A DNA stretch of 36,908 nucleotides from Paenibacillus typhae (GCF_900099765.1 NZ_FNDX01000057.1:1-36908), one strand, 5' to 3'. Numbered from the stretch's first letter, positions 1-8,296 are shown. Numbers and translations are program-made. Notes: a model not told the origin generated them from the letters alone.

Positions 1-91
1 CATGCGCAAGCATCCTAGCTACAAGAGTGGCTTGGCCCCTCTCTTGGTTGGACTTGCACCAACTAGATAATGCGTGCCTCTGGGCACGCCC
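1..91 (-). mobile_element. Possible 5' end of a group II intron (domain I), cut by the window edge
   Basis: Read on the minus strand, this stretch begins right after the S-box terminator. It opens with a small hairpin (GCGTGCC/GGCACGC at 72-89), followed by a GTTGGTGCAAGTCCAAC segment and a CTCTTGTAGC segment. A 'GGTG-x-AAGTCC' element close to the 5' end is typical of domain I of bacterial group II introns, and class C introns are known to insert just downstream of rho-independent terminators. No reverse-transcriptase reading frame is visible because the window ends. The alternative is that this is simply the continuing leader of the riboswitch-controlled gene. Confidence 0.4.
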
Positions 92-97
92 AAAATC

Positions 98-135
98 AAA
101 AAAGCCTCTTTCGATCATTGCAGATCGTAAGAGGC
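98..135 (-). terminator. Rho-independent terminator of the S-box leader
   Basis: A 13-bp inverted repeat (104-116 with 123-135, one mismatch near the middle) is followed on the minus strand by six T residues (98-103). It lies 23 nt past the SAM aptamer, so it is the expression platform. When SAM is bound, transcription should stop here. Confidence 0.9.
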
Positions 136-158
136 CCTGTGCGTATATTTACAATGCC

Positions 159-298
159 TTCTCATCTGCCAATGCCCGGAGCTTGCCGCATTGTAGGAAT
201 TAGCACCATGACATTTGCATGCAGCACAGATTAAATGCTGGACACAAATCGGTTGCCGGGCTTCATCGGGCCTATCCCTCCGCCGCTCTCGATAAGAA
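159..298 (-). ncRNA. SAM-I riboswitch (S-box leader)
   Basis: On the minus strand the aptamer shows the S-box landmarks in order: TTCTTATC opening P1, GAGAGCGGCGGAGGGA, GGCCCGATGAAGCCC, GGCAACC, GGTGCTAATTCC, and GATGAGAA closing P1. The P1 arms (291-298 and 159-166) pair. A sigma-A promoter lies just upstream and an intrinsic terminator just downstream. It should repress a methionine, cysteine or SAM-related gene to the left of this window when SAM is plentiful. The regulated gene itself is not visible. An 86-codon TTG-initiated reading frame across this region is a shadow of the RNA. Confidence 0.95.
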
Positions 299-346
299 AA
301 ATATGAAACTACTTGTCGCAGAATGTAAGAATATAATGCAAGCCTA

Positions 347-375
347 AGTATAGTGAGTTTCCGCTTTTTTGTCAA
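347..375 (-). promoter_or_regulatory. Sigma-A promoter of the S-box transcript
   Basis: On the minus strand, TTGACA (370-375) is separated by exactly 17 nt from TATACT (347-352). This places the start of transcription near 340, about 40 nt before the SAM aptamer. Confidence 0.85.
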
Positions 376-392
376 AGGAAGATTTTGCCCTA

Positions 393-1139
393 TTAACGCG
401 ACTCTGTCCCGGCGTTTTTTGAAGTTATAGCCTTGTTCTTATGCCACTGCTCATTGCTGTAGCGAAAGGCTGCGCATAAGGATTTGCAGACCATTTCCAG
501 CCCCTGCTTCAAATCCTCCAGATGGCTGTCCAGATCCTCAAGTCTTATTTTGTCATGCAGCCCCTGGTGTCTCTGCCACAGATCGTCCTGCATTTCAGCG
601 TTCATGTAATGAATTTCGGCGTTGCGGCGCTTACGCAGATTCTGCAGCGGCTCACGGTAAGAGTCCTTGATGCTCTCCAGCTCCTCTGACAGCGGAACAT
701 GCTCCTTCAGCAGCTGAAACTGCCGCAGCACCGTGAAATAGGAGAAATGGGCCTTGCTCTGGCTTGTGTTCAAATTGTACAGGCTGTTCAGCACCGTTCC
801 CAGCTTGTCGAGCAGCGAGAAGACGCGGATAAAGCCGTTTTTGTAAAAATAGACATAACGCGCATAATCCCCCTGTTCCTGGGTGGACATATCATCCATA
901 TATCCTGCAACCACGAGTTTACGGTAAAAGCCGGCTGCGAAGCAGCTCTGCTCCAGCTCATCCAGCGAGGAGATCAGACCGCGGGTCCAGATCTCCAGCT
1001 TGCGGAATTCATGGTCATGGTCTTCATGGGCGTTCATCTCCTTGCGCAGCATGGACGCTACCTCTGCCATGTTGTCCATTGCTTCAGCCAGCACGCCGCT
1101 GTTGCGGCGCGGTGGCTCCCCGAGTAAGATCCGCAGCAT
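393..1139 (-). CDS. HEPN-domain protein resembling the Cthe_2314 family
   Basis: This is a 248-residue, mainly helical soluble protein with no signal peptide or membrane segment. Residues 172-177 read RNAEIH, an R-x4-H motif typical of HEPN domains, which often act as RNases or as structural partners. The surrounding sequence resembles the Cthe_2314-type HEPN family found in spore-forming Firmicutes. The start is ATG with an AAGGGGG ribosome site 8-9 nt upstream. It follows the UbiD-like gene by 59 bp on the same strand, so it may be the last gene of the ctaA transcript. No toxin or antitoxin partner is visible, so a defence role is not supported. The family assignment is from recognition only. 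Confidence 0.65.
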   Translation of the reverse strand: MLRILLGEPPRRNSGVLAEAMDNMAEVASMLRKEMNAHEDHDHEFRKLEIWTRGLISSLDELEQSCFAAGFYRKLVVAGYMDDMSTQEQGDYARYVYFYKNGFIRVFSLLDKLGTVLNSLYNLNTSQSKAHFSYFTVLRQFQLLKEHVPLSEELESIKDSYREPLQNLRKRRNAEIHYMNAEMQDDLWQRHQGLHDKIRLEDLDSHLEDLKQGLEMVCKSLCAAFRYSNEQWHKNKAITSKNAGTESR

Positions 1140-1198
1140 GACTTGTCCCCCTTAACATAAGGAAAATGTATAATTCCGTCTTGAATGAAACGATGGCT

Positions 1199-2923
1199 TT
1201 ACTGCTGAAAATAATGCTTCCAATTCCGGTCGACCAGATCCAGTGTGCTGCTGCAGGGCGTCTGCTCCTGTTCGTATCCCGGCTTCATGCGTGCATCGAT
1301 CACGATAGGCAGCTTGTAACTAAGCTGATGCTGCCTGATTTCCGTTTCGGCATAGATATCTTCGGCGGGATTAAACCGGGTAAACACCGTCCACAAAAAG
1401 GAGCTTTGGGTTCGCACCGCATCTGCGGCATGATCTGTCAGAATTACCAGTGGCCAGGCTGACTGCTGCCTGCGGAGCTGGGCGCCCAGACGGACAGGCA
1501 GCTCAGGGTCTTCTTCATAGGATGCACCGGAAACGGCTAAGCATCCCCCGCAATAAGGAATGACCTCGTTAATTCCTGGCAATACGCCCTCAGAATAGGT
1601 ACGCGGCAGCTCCCTTACAGCACGTCCGACACCCAGCAGCACAGCCTGGCTGTCAGGACCCGGCCTGCTTTCAGTATGCTCCTCGCCAAGCCGGGCCCCG
1701 CTGCCAAATACATACAGGTCGGTCGCCGGATTGAAGCGCTCCAGAACATTTTCCAGAATAGCGGGCAAATCAGAAAAAGCAGCCGGCTCGCTTGTAAGCA
1801 GCAGCAGTCTGCTGCCTGAGAGCTGGCGATCCCCTAATATGCGGAAGGCAGTACCCAGGGCCTCACGCGGGGAGCTGTCCTGTACGACCGCTGCGGCCAG
1901 ACCATTCGGGCCCGATTCGGAATAAGTCCAGAAGGCATTCACTGAAGGTATCGCAAGATGATGTACAGGAGAGAGGAGCTGCTGAAGATAATCGACCAGG
2001 TAGAAATTTTCTTCCTGCGGAGTAACGGCAATGGTCGCCGGATAGACGGCATCTTTGCGGTGCCAGATCCGCTGTACATGCATAACCGGTGCCTGCTGTA
2101 GTGGGGTTCTTGGCGGTACAAGCCCACGCAGTGCAAATTCCGCTTCGGCCGGAATGGAGTGACCGCCCAGCGGGTCCTTGACCATCTGCAGCCGGCTGCC
2201 GAGTATCAGCGAAGCCAGCACCAGATCCGGCAGCCAGGCTGTGCGGGAGGCGCTGGCTGCAGCTATCAGTGCAGGCGGGCCCCCGATAAAAACAGATACC
2301 GGCAGTGCCTCACCCCGGGCCTCAGCCTCCTGATGGTACAGCTCCGCCCCCTGGTGGCTATTCCAGTCTATCGAGGCTGTACTGTGGTCGATTAAGCGGA
2401 GCCGGTGCATTCCGAGGCTGTGCTTCTGCGGAGCGGTCTGGCTTTCGGTATAGACAAGCGGAAGCGTGATATAAGGCCCGCCTGCTTCCTGCCAGCTTGT
2501 AACATGCGGCAGTTCACTTAACGGATCACTGGTCCGGCAGACCCCAAGAACGGGGGCTTCACCCTGCGGTACATGCTTTATGCCTGTTTTCAACAGATTG
2601 ACAACCAGCTTCTTCTCCTTCCACATGTTGGGGAGCGAAGGCGGAAGCAGGGTTTCGGCTGCCCCGGCCACCGCTTTCAGCAGCTGCTCCGGCCTCTGGC
2701 CAAAAGCCCTGTCCACGCGCCGGGCCGTTCCGAACAGGTTGGTCGCGACAGGGAACGGGGTTCCTTTAACATTAGTGAACAGCAATGCCGGCCCTTCCTC
2801 CCGGACCACACGCCGGTGAATCTCTGGCAGCTCCAGATAAGGATCCACCGGAGCCTCTATAACGGCAAGCTCTTTATCCTTGCGCAGCTGCTCGATCCAC
2901 CGCCGTATATTTCCATATCCCAC
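1199..2923 (-). CDS. UbiD-family decarboxylase-like protein with an altered active site
   Basis: This 574-residue protein matches the UbiD fold family along most of its length: GMHRLRLID at 171-179, IDWNSHQG at 185-192, and KDPLGGHSIPAEAEFALRGL at 249-268. Known UbiD enzymes use prenylated FMN made by UbiX, with a catalytic Arg and two Glu. The usual 'PAxAEIVLEG' here reads PAEAEFALRG, so the second Glu is Arg266. The following EGPFG-type metal/flavin loop is replaced by unrelated residues. Enzymatic activity is therefore uncertain. The start is GTG with AGGAGG 9 nt upstream. It lies 27 bp downstream of ctaA and is probably cotranscribed, which suggests a link to quinone or haem metabolism. 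No ubiX is in the window. Confidence 0.8.
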   Translation of the reverse strand: MGYGNIRRWIEQLRKDKELAVIEAPVDPYLELPEIHRRVVREEGPALLFTNVKGTPFPVATNLFGTARRVDRAFGQRPEQLLKAVAGAAETLLPPSLPNMWKEKKLVVNLLKTGIKHVPQGEAPVLGVCRTSDPLSELPHVTSWQEAGGPYITLPLVYTESQTAPQKHSLGMHRLRLIDHSTASIDWNSHQGAELYHQEAEARGEALPVSVFIGGPPALIAAASASRTAWLPDLVLASLILGSRLQMVKDPLGGHSIPAEAEFALRGLVPPRTPLQQAPVMHVQRIWHRKDAVYPATIAVTPQEENFYLVDYLQQLLSPVHHLAIPSVNAFWTYSESGPNGLAAAVVQDSSPREALGTAFRILGDRQLSGSRLLLLTSEPAAFSDLPAILENVLERFNPATDLYVFGSGARLGEEHTESRPGPDSQAVLLGVGRAVRELPRTYSEGVLPGINEVIPYCGGCLAVSGASYEEDPELPVRLGAQLRRQQSAWPLVILTDHAADAVRTQSSFLWTVFTRFNPAEDIYAETEIRQHQLSYKLPIVIDARMKPGYEQEQTPCSSTLDLVDRNWKHYFQQ

Positions 2924-2950
2924 TATCCTGTACCTCCTAACAGAAACAGA

Positions 2951-3877
2951 TTACTTGTTATTCATGCTTAGCTGCCATACGCGTACACTCATGTAGCTCA
3001 GGATTCCGAATAACCCGGCAATCAGCACGATATGGGAAAGCGCGGCAAATATGTACAATTTATCGTTATAGAGCGTGTGGACCACAGCCGCACCACTGAA
3101 GACCTGCAGCAGGCAAAGCGTAACCGCGGCTACTCCCAGCTTCCGCAGCTCCGGAATCTCGGTATATCTCCAGAATGCCAGATGCCCCAATATAGCTGTC
3201 AAAACAAACAATAGTGCCGCTGCAACCCTGTGCGTAAACACAATGCCCACGCCGCCGCTAAGCTCAGGAATCCATTTCCCGTTGCAGAGCGGCCAGCCGG
3301 AGCAGCCCCCCTGTGAATCAGTATGGCTGACATAGGCTCCGATATAAACGACGATATAAGAATATAACGCTGTAAACCAGGTTAAGTTGCGGAACCCCCG
3401 GCTCACGGAAGCTCCGGCAGCATCCTCCAGACCGGCGGATTCATGCCACCGTTTCGTCCCGAGAGCCAGCATTAGCGAGCTTGCAAACGCTATCAGCGAG
3501 AAGCCCATATGCAGCGCCATTACTGCCGCAGACTGTGACCGTACGACCGCAAGCGCTCCCATTCCTCCCTGCACAATTACAAACAGAAGGGTTAACAGGG
3601 CATAGGTGAGCAGATCCTTGTGCTGGCGCGCATAACGCCAGAACGCAAACATCGAGGCAAGTGACAGCAGGCCGGCAAAGCCGCTGAACAAACGGTGAGT
3701 ATATTCGATCAGGGAGCCGAGCGTATAAGCCGGGATCAGCTTGCCATGGCACAGCGGCCATTCGTTCCCGCACTCCAGTCCTGAGCCTGTTTTGGTCACT
3801 ACAGCGCCTCCAAACAAGGCGAGAAACATCACGAGGCAGGTTATGTAGCTGAGCCATTTCAAATGAGCTGTTGTCAT
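2951..3877 (-). CDS. ctaA: Haem A synthase
   Basis: CtaA oxidises haem O to haem A in the membrane for the aa3-type terminal oxidase. The 308-residue length fits the family. About eight membrane segments can be seen in two similar halves. Conserved features are the paired cysteines of the first half (C36, C43 in ECGNEWPLC) with E58 and H61 in the following EYTHR, H123, the second-half cysteines C192 and C198, and the haem-ligand-type histidines H216 and H282. The start ATG is preceded by a GGGTGAT ribosome site. The UbiD-like gene follows closely. ctaB, which supplies haem O, is about 11 kb away in the same window, next to sco. Confidence 0.95.
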   Translation of the reverse strand: MTTAHLKWLSYITCLVMFLALFGGAVVTKTGSGLECGNEWPLCHGKLIPAYTLGSLIEYTHRLFSGFAGLLSLASMFAFWRYARQHKDLLTYALLTLLFVIVQGGMGALAVVRSQSAAVMALHMGFSLIAFASSLMLALGTKRWHESAGLEDAAGASVSRGFRNLTWFTALYSYIVVYIGAYVSHTDSQGGCSGWPLCNGKWIPELSGGVGIVFTHRVAAALLFVLTAILGHLAFWRYTEIPELRKLGVAAVTLCLLQVFSGAAVVHTLYNDKLYIFAALSHIVLIAGLFGILSYMSVRVWQLSMNNK

Positions 3878-3950
3878 CAGATCACCCGCATGTATAGGAA
3901 TGAATGGAAGGATATTTATGATTACTGCTTGCCTTATGGATTATCTTGTT

Positions 3951-3994
3951 AAAAAAGCACCGCTTCTGCTCTGGCCGGGCGGAGGCGGTGCTTT
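3951..3994 (-). terminator. Intrinsic terminator of the thioredoxin-like gene
   Basis: A 10-bp inverted repeat AAAGCACCGC/GCGGTGCTTT (3954-3963 with 3985-3994) is followed on the minus strand by six T residues (3951-3956). It starts about 18 nt after the stop codon of the thioredoxin-like gene. Confidence 0.85.
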
Positions 3995-4012
3995 GATCAG
4001 TTGACTGTTACT

Positions 4013-4357
4013 TTACTTGTGAATACTCAGATATACCTCAAGCGCCCGGTTCAGGAAATTCTCAATCTCCTCACGGGATTTGCGCAGCTTGTTGACGAAG
4101 CGTACAAGTTCCCGGCCGTCACTGTAAGCGACAAAGCTGGGAATGCCCAGAATGTTCTGTTCCTGGCTGACCTCGCCCACAGCATCAACATCGACTTCAA
4201 CCAGTGTCAGGCGATCCGCATATTGGGTTTCTACCTCAGGCATAAACGGATCAATAAATTTACAGTCAGAGCACCAGTCTGCCTTAAATACAGCAATCGT
4301 TAAACGCGGCGATTGAATCGCAACCTGAAATTCCGCAGCGGAAGAAATTTTATCCAT
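4013..4357 (-). CDS. Thioredoxin-family protein (WCSDC active site)
   Basis: This 114-residue cytoplasmic protein has a single thioredoxin domain. The active site reads WCSDC (C29, C32 from the chosen start) and the cis-proline loop appears as GIPSF. The order beta-alpha-beta ending in EVDVDAVGEVSQEQNI is typical of small thioredoxin-like proteins of Bacillales. It probably carries out thiol-disulfide exchange, but the substrate is unknown. I chose the ATG at 4357, which has AAGGA 11-12 nt upstream. The frame stays open upstream to a GTG at 4423, but that extension has no ribosome site and is unlike thioredoxins. The gene is a single unit closed by its own terminator. Confidence 0.88.
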   Translation of the reverse strand: MDKISSAAEFQVAIQSPRLTIAVFKADWCSDCKFIDPFMPEVETQYADRLTLVEVDVDAVGEVSQEQNILGIPSFVAYSDGRELVRFVNKLRKSREEIENFLNRALEVYLSIHK

Positions 4358-4468
4358 GTTAGGGTCAATCCTTTCCAGGTTAAACTGTATCTTACTCTTC
4401 TCTAAGTGAAGCAAATTGTACACAGGAAGTCAATTAAAAAGGAACAAAATAAGACAAAAATCACAGCA

Positions 4469-6094
4469 TTATTCGCTTGCACGCACCCTGGCAGGCTGTA
4501 GTCTCATAAGCGGATTCAATACCTTCTGGAGAACACGCGGGTAGCCGGCAATCTCCTGACGGCCAAGCACGCCCAGTACAATCAGCAGCACAAGATAGAT
4601 GATGACAACCGCCGCCCCCACTACCAGACAGGTAATCAGATAAGCAACCCGGTCCGGCATCAGACGGGTCAGCATAATTCCCGCTTCGTTCAGGCCATAG
4701 CCGATTCCGCCGGAAGCCAGCACGGCAACCGCGAAGCCGCCCCAGCGTTTGCCCATAATCGTAAAGGATACGATACTCTTAAGCATACGCAGATTAAGCA
4801 GGGTAATGACAATAAAGCAGAGAGCCGTTGCCCCGATAATTCCGTAAATACCGAACACCTTGCTTAGCAGGAAGCTTGCCGCCAGCTTAACCAGAATCCC
4901 CGCCAGCACATAATACATCGAAATCCTTGATTTCCCCATCCCCAGCAGGATGGAGTTCGTCGTCATCATGGTAATTTGGAAAATCGTCCCTGCCGTCAAC
5001 ATGGCAACGATTCCGCTGCCGTCCAGACTGCTGAACAGCAGACCGTTAATGGAATAGGCAGCGACCACCAGCGAGACTACAATCGGAGTCCCCGTAAGAA
5101 TGGAGATCCGCATGGCCAGTGTGACCTGGCGTTGTAGATGCTGCTCGTCCTTCCGGGCATAAGCGGCCGAAATGATCGGGATAAGTGAAGTACTCAGCGC
5201 AATAGCCAGCACTGGAGGAATTCCGGCAACACTGATTGCGCGGTTTCCATAGATCCCCAGTGCACGTATTGCCTCTTCTAAGCCGGTCTGACCACTAAGT
5301 AGCGGTACAATGAACGTTGTGTCGATAAAGCTTACCACTGGTACAGTTACAGAAGATAATACAATCGGGATGGACAATTTAAAAATATCCTTATAAATAC
5401 CGAGCAGCGGAAGTCTGGCTGCATTTGAATCATACAATGCCACCTTTTCTTCAGTGCGGCGCATTTTTATTGCATAATACAGCATAATTCCAAATGCGCC
5501 GACACTGCCAAGCACACTGCCGAACGAAGCGCCGGCTGCTATCCATGTATTATCATATCCCTGCTTCAGCAGAATATATGCCAGCAGGATCGCGGTGGAT
5601 ACCCGGGCAATCTGCTCGACGATCTGGGAAATCCCGCCGGCCATCATATTGTTCCGCCCCTGGAAATACCCGCGCATCATAGCGATGGACGGGAACAGCA
5701 GCAGCGCCGGAGCGATCGCACGGATCGCCAGTGTACTCTCCGGAACCTTGGCATAGTCAGCGTAATAAGGGGCTCCTATGTACAGGATAGCACTCATCAG
5801 CACACCCACGACAGCAGCAAAGATCAGCGCTGCCCGGTACACCTGCTGTGCCTCATGCGGCCGATTTAGAGCATAACGCTCGGACACCATTTTGCTTAAT
5901 GTGCTCGGAATGCCGGCTGTAGCCAGTGGAAGCAGCATCAAGTACACCGTGTTGGCCTGTGCAAATGCAGCATTTCCTGTAACATTAAATAAGTGTTCCA
6001 GCGGCACCCGCTGGGCAAGCCCGAGCACGCGGGCCACAAGTGCGGCTGCGGCCAGAATAAGCGTGCCTTTGACAAAAGACTCTTTCTTTGACAA
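4469..6094 (-). CDS. MurJ/YtgP-type lipid flippase (polysaccharide biosynthesis family)
   Basis: The 541-residue protein is strongly hydrophobic, with about 14 membrane segments, as in the MOP/MurJ superfamily. The opening FVKGTLILAAAALVARVLGL, the ATAGIPSTLSKMVSERYA segment and the MRGYFQGRNNMMAGGISQIVEQ segment match the B. subtilis YtgP/SpoVB branch, whose YtgP member flips lipid II across the cell membrane. Paralogues in spore formers also serve sporulation, so the exact substrate cannot be fixed. It follows the DUF456 gene by 21 bp on the same strand, which suggests an operon. No terminator was seen directly after it. Confidence 0.85.
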   Translation of the reverse strand: MSKKESFVKGTLILAAAALVARVLGLAQRVPLEHLFNVTGNAAFAQANTVYLMLLPLATAGIPSTLSKMVSERYALNRPHEAQQVYRAALIFAAVVGVLMSAILYIGAPYYADYAKVPESTLAIRAIAPALLLFPSIAMMRGYFQGRNNMMAGGISQIVEQIARVSTAILLAYILLKQGYDNTWIAAGASFGSVLGSVGAFGIMLYYAIKMRRTEEKVALYDSNAARLPLLGIYKDIFKLSIPIVLSSVTVPVVSFIDTTFIVPLLSGQTGLEEAIRALGIYGNRAISVAGIPPVLAIALSTSLIPIISAAYARKDEQHLQRQVTLAMRISILTGTPIVVSLVVAAYSINGLLFSSLDGSGIVAMLTAGTIFQITMMTTNSILLGMGKSRISMYYVLAGILVKLAASFLLSKVFGIYGIIGATALCFIVITLLNLRMLKSIVSFTIMGKRWGGFAVAVLASGGIGYGLNEAGIMLTRLMPDRVAYLITCLVVGAAVVIIYLVLLIVLGVLGRQEIAGYPRVLQKVLNPLMRLQPARVRASE

Positions 6095-6115
6095 ACTGTT
6101 TCGCCTTCTTCGCTG

Positions 6116-6598
6116 TTAATTTACGCTGATCCAGATAAAGAAGAGGACCACCATCATAATTTGCAGAATTACTTTGACTACGGTACTGCTGAACAAGCCG
6201 AGCAGGGAGCCGAAGCTTACTTTAACCGCTTTACCCGGCTGGGAGCCGGCGATCAGCTCACCGATGAATGCACCGATAAAGGGCCCAAGAATCAATCCAA
6301 TAGGATTAATAAATGGACCAACAATTAAACCAATTGTACTGCCGATTACCGATGCTCTTGACCCTCCAAACTTCTTAACACCCCATGCCCCGACTACATA
6401 GTCGGCTACGAACAGCACAACCACGATTAGGGTCTGGATAGTCCAGAACCACACCCCGAACGATCCGAACGAAAAGAACCAGCCGTATACAAAAAAAGCC
6501 AGATAAATCGCCAGCGCACCGGGCAGGATGGGATACACCGCCCCCGCCAGCCCTACCGCAAACAAAGCAATGATCAGAATCCAACCCAGGATTGCCAT
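6116..6598 (-). CDS. DUF456 membrane protein
   Basis: This 160-residue integral membrane protein has glycine-rich hydrophobic repeats (GSTIGLIVGPFINPIGLILG, then GPFIGAFIGELIAG) characteristic of the DUF456 family. The biochemical role of the family is not known. The start ATG has a clear GAAGGA ribosome site. The leader directly upstream is made of degenerate 60-62 bp repeats that reach to within about 20 bp of the start codon. It is the first gene of a two-gene unit with the flippase downstream. Confidence 0.85.
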   Translation of the reverse strand: MAILGWILIIALFAVGLAGAVYPILPGALAIYLAFFVYGWFFSFGSFGVWFWTIQTLIVVVLFVADYVVGAWGVKKFGGSRASVIGSTIGLIVGPFINPIGLILGPFIGAFIGELIAGSQPGKAVKVSFGSLLGLFSSTVVKVILQIMMVVLFFIWISVN

Positions 6599-6617
6599 TC
6601 CTTCATCCCCTAAAGTT

Positions 6618-6812
6618 TGATAGCATCCGCTTCTCCGAATTCCTCCGCAAACTTCCTTCGAAGCGTACTCTTCGTTTTGTTAGCATATACTTCTGTGAAA
6701 CATACTTCGCAAAACAGCCTCGGAAGCATACGCTTTGTTTGATAGCATCCGCTTCTCCGAATTCCTTTGCAAGCTTCCTTCGAAGCGTACTCTTCGTTTT
6801 GTTAGCATAGTT
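6618..6812 (-). repeat. Degenerate tandem repeat array, period 60-62 bp, in the DUF456 leader
   Basis: Three units and the start of a fourth begin with TAGCAT on the plus strand at 6621, 6681, 6743 and 6803, giving spacings of 60, 62 and 60. Units one and three are almost identical; the middle unit has diverged. Each unit ends in a GAAGC(A/G)TAC...TTTGTT segment shared with the array at 20.9-21.2 kb. The array ends next to the Shine-Dalgarno site of the DUF456 gene. Short reading frames through it (such as an 84-codon one, 6603-6857) look like products of the repeat and were not called. Confidence 0.8.
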
Positions 6813-7470
6813 TCTTGTTACTACTCGGTAATGCAATGATACTATTAGCTGACTCAAACCATGAGCACTTACTCAGGGCATAGTACATCTGCGGCAACAA
6901 CTCGTTCGAACACAGGAATGGACTAATAATCAGCCGTTTGCTGCCATTCTTTAAGGCGCCTCCCCAGCCACGTCTGATACTCTTCGGCCGGTAGTTAGTC
7001 GCAGACACTTAGTTGCACTTTGTACAACTAAAACAACTGTTTTTTACCACATTTCCCGTTTTAGCTGCACTTTGTACAACTATACAGCCATATAAAGCGG
7101 ATTTGGAGCCATTTGGACAGATTTAGCTGTACAAAGGAGACAATTTCATAAACATTTTTTACCATGAAATAATCGTACCTTTTTTCGTGTTTGATGAGCA
7201 TTAATGTCACAACAACAGTTATTTCCGAACAATAAATGATTTTCGCTATAAGATTGTGCGTGTAAATATGGTGATATTTGAATTATGAAATTGTCTACAT
7301 TCTGCAACTAATCCACATATTGATTGCATTTTGTGCAATAGAAACCTGTACTTAACCGCTAAAAAGTACAGATTTTATTTTCAGACTGCTTTGACGGTAT
7401 TCTGTTGCAGAAAGTGCAACAGCTTGCGCTCCTCCGCTCTCCTGCATCTGCCGAGAGCCAAGCTTCGCAA
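6813..7470. other. Gene-free stretch with dispersed imperfect palindromes
   Basis: No convincing gene is present. The stretch is AT-rich from 7010 and holds a family of short dyads built on TTGCAC...GTACAA: 7010-7030 and 7062-7082 (near identical), a half copy at 7125-7137, TTGCATTTTGTGCAA at 7323-7337, and a clean 8-bp inverted repeat CTGTTGCA/TGCAACAG at 7402-7422. The 68-codon minus reading frame at 6802-7008 has no ribosome site or recognisable domain. Confidence 0.6.
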
Positions 7471-8241
7471 TCAGCAGTCAGTGCCAAGCGTCACTTCCGC
7501 CTCACTTAATATATATTTCTCAATCACCTCAGCAATGCCGTCCTCGTTATTTGAGGCAACGACCGCATCCGCTTCCTGCTGCACCGTCTCCTGGGCATTG
7601 CCCATCGCCACGCCCAGACCGGCCGCCTGGATGGCTGCCAGGTCGTTCAGGCTGTCTCCTACAGCGACTACCTGGGACATCTCGATACCCAGCAGCTTGC
7701 AGACCTCGCCGATTCCGTACGCCTTGTTCACGCCGAGCGGATTGATCTCCAGGTTAGTCGGGGTCGAGTTGGTGATCTCCAGGCCGCCCAAATCCATAAG
7801 CTGCATCAGCAGCTTATGGCGGATCTCGTCGTCCTCTGTGGAGTAGCCGAATTTAAGCCACTCCCTGCCCATAATGTCCCCGTCCCAGTTATTGCGGTTA
7901 TACACCTGCTCTGTGGAATAAGCCCAGAACCAGATGCCGTATTCCTCAGCAATTTCGTACAGCTGCTGAATCAGCGCCGGGTCCATCAGCGAGCGGCGGT
8001 ACAGCTCAAACGGCTCGCGCCAGAGCTCACTGCCGTTCACAGTAATCATCGGTGTCTTGAGTCCAAGCTGCTCTGCGTAAGGCATAGCACTCCGGAACGC
8101 CCGTCCTGTGGACAGGCAGACGTGAACGCCGGCATCGACCGCTTTTTGAATCCATTCTACTGTCTTGGGGGTAATCTGTTGTTCATCATTCAGCAGGGTT
8201 CCATCCATATCCAGTGCAAGCAGGCGGTATTTGGCAGTCAT
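7471..8241 (-). CDS. Cof-type HAD-IIB phosphatase
   Basis: The 256-residue protein carries the four HAD motifs in order: DMDGT (nucleophile D11 and acid D13 from the chosen start), STGR (44-47), Lys173, and GDSLND (195-200). The large C2-type cap between motifs II and III places it in the Cof/YbiV group, which dephosphorylates sugar phosphates and cofactor phosphates in the cytoplasm. I chose the ATG at 8241, 5 nt after GGAGGGG; a GTG two codons upstream would touch the ribosome site. It lies 55 bp downstream of the penicillin-binding protein gene, with a small GCCCCT/AGGGGC hairpin (8265-8283) between them. Confidence 0.92.
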   Translation of the reverse strand: MTAKYRLLALDMDGTLLNDEQQITPKTVEWIQKAVDAGVHVCLSTGRAFRSAMPYAEQLGLKTPMITVNGSELWREPFELYRRSLMDPALIQQLYEIAEEYGIWFWAYSTEQVYNRNNWDGDIMGREWLKFGYSTEDDEIRHKLLMQLMDLGGLEITNSTPTNLEINPLGVNKAYGIGEVCKLLGIEMSQVVAVGDSLNDLAAIQAAGLGVAMGNAQETVQQEADAVVASNNEDGIAEVIEKYILSEAEVTLGTDC

Positions 8242-8296
8242 TGCCACCCCTCCATTTCTTGTATGCCCCTCATCATTAGGGGCTGATTAATATTGC

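Noticed and set aside
115..375. 86-codon minus-strand reading frame with several cysteines
   Set aside because: Its TTG start is the -35 box of a promoter, and the frame runs through a clear SAM riboswitch and into its terminator.
393..1139. HEPN protein as half of a toxin-antitoxin or defence system
   Set aside because: No MNT-type nucleotidyltransferase or other partner is adjacent; the neighbours are metabolic genes.
6603..6857. 84-codon minus-strand reading frame before the DUF456 gene
   Set aside because: It is made of the degenerate 60-62 bp repeat and has no ribosome site of its own.
6802..7008. 68-codon minus-strand reading frame
   Set aside because: No ribosome site, no recognisable domain, and it overlaps the repeat array.
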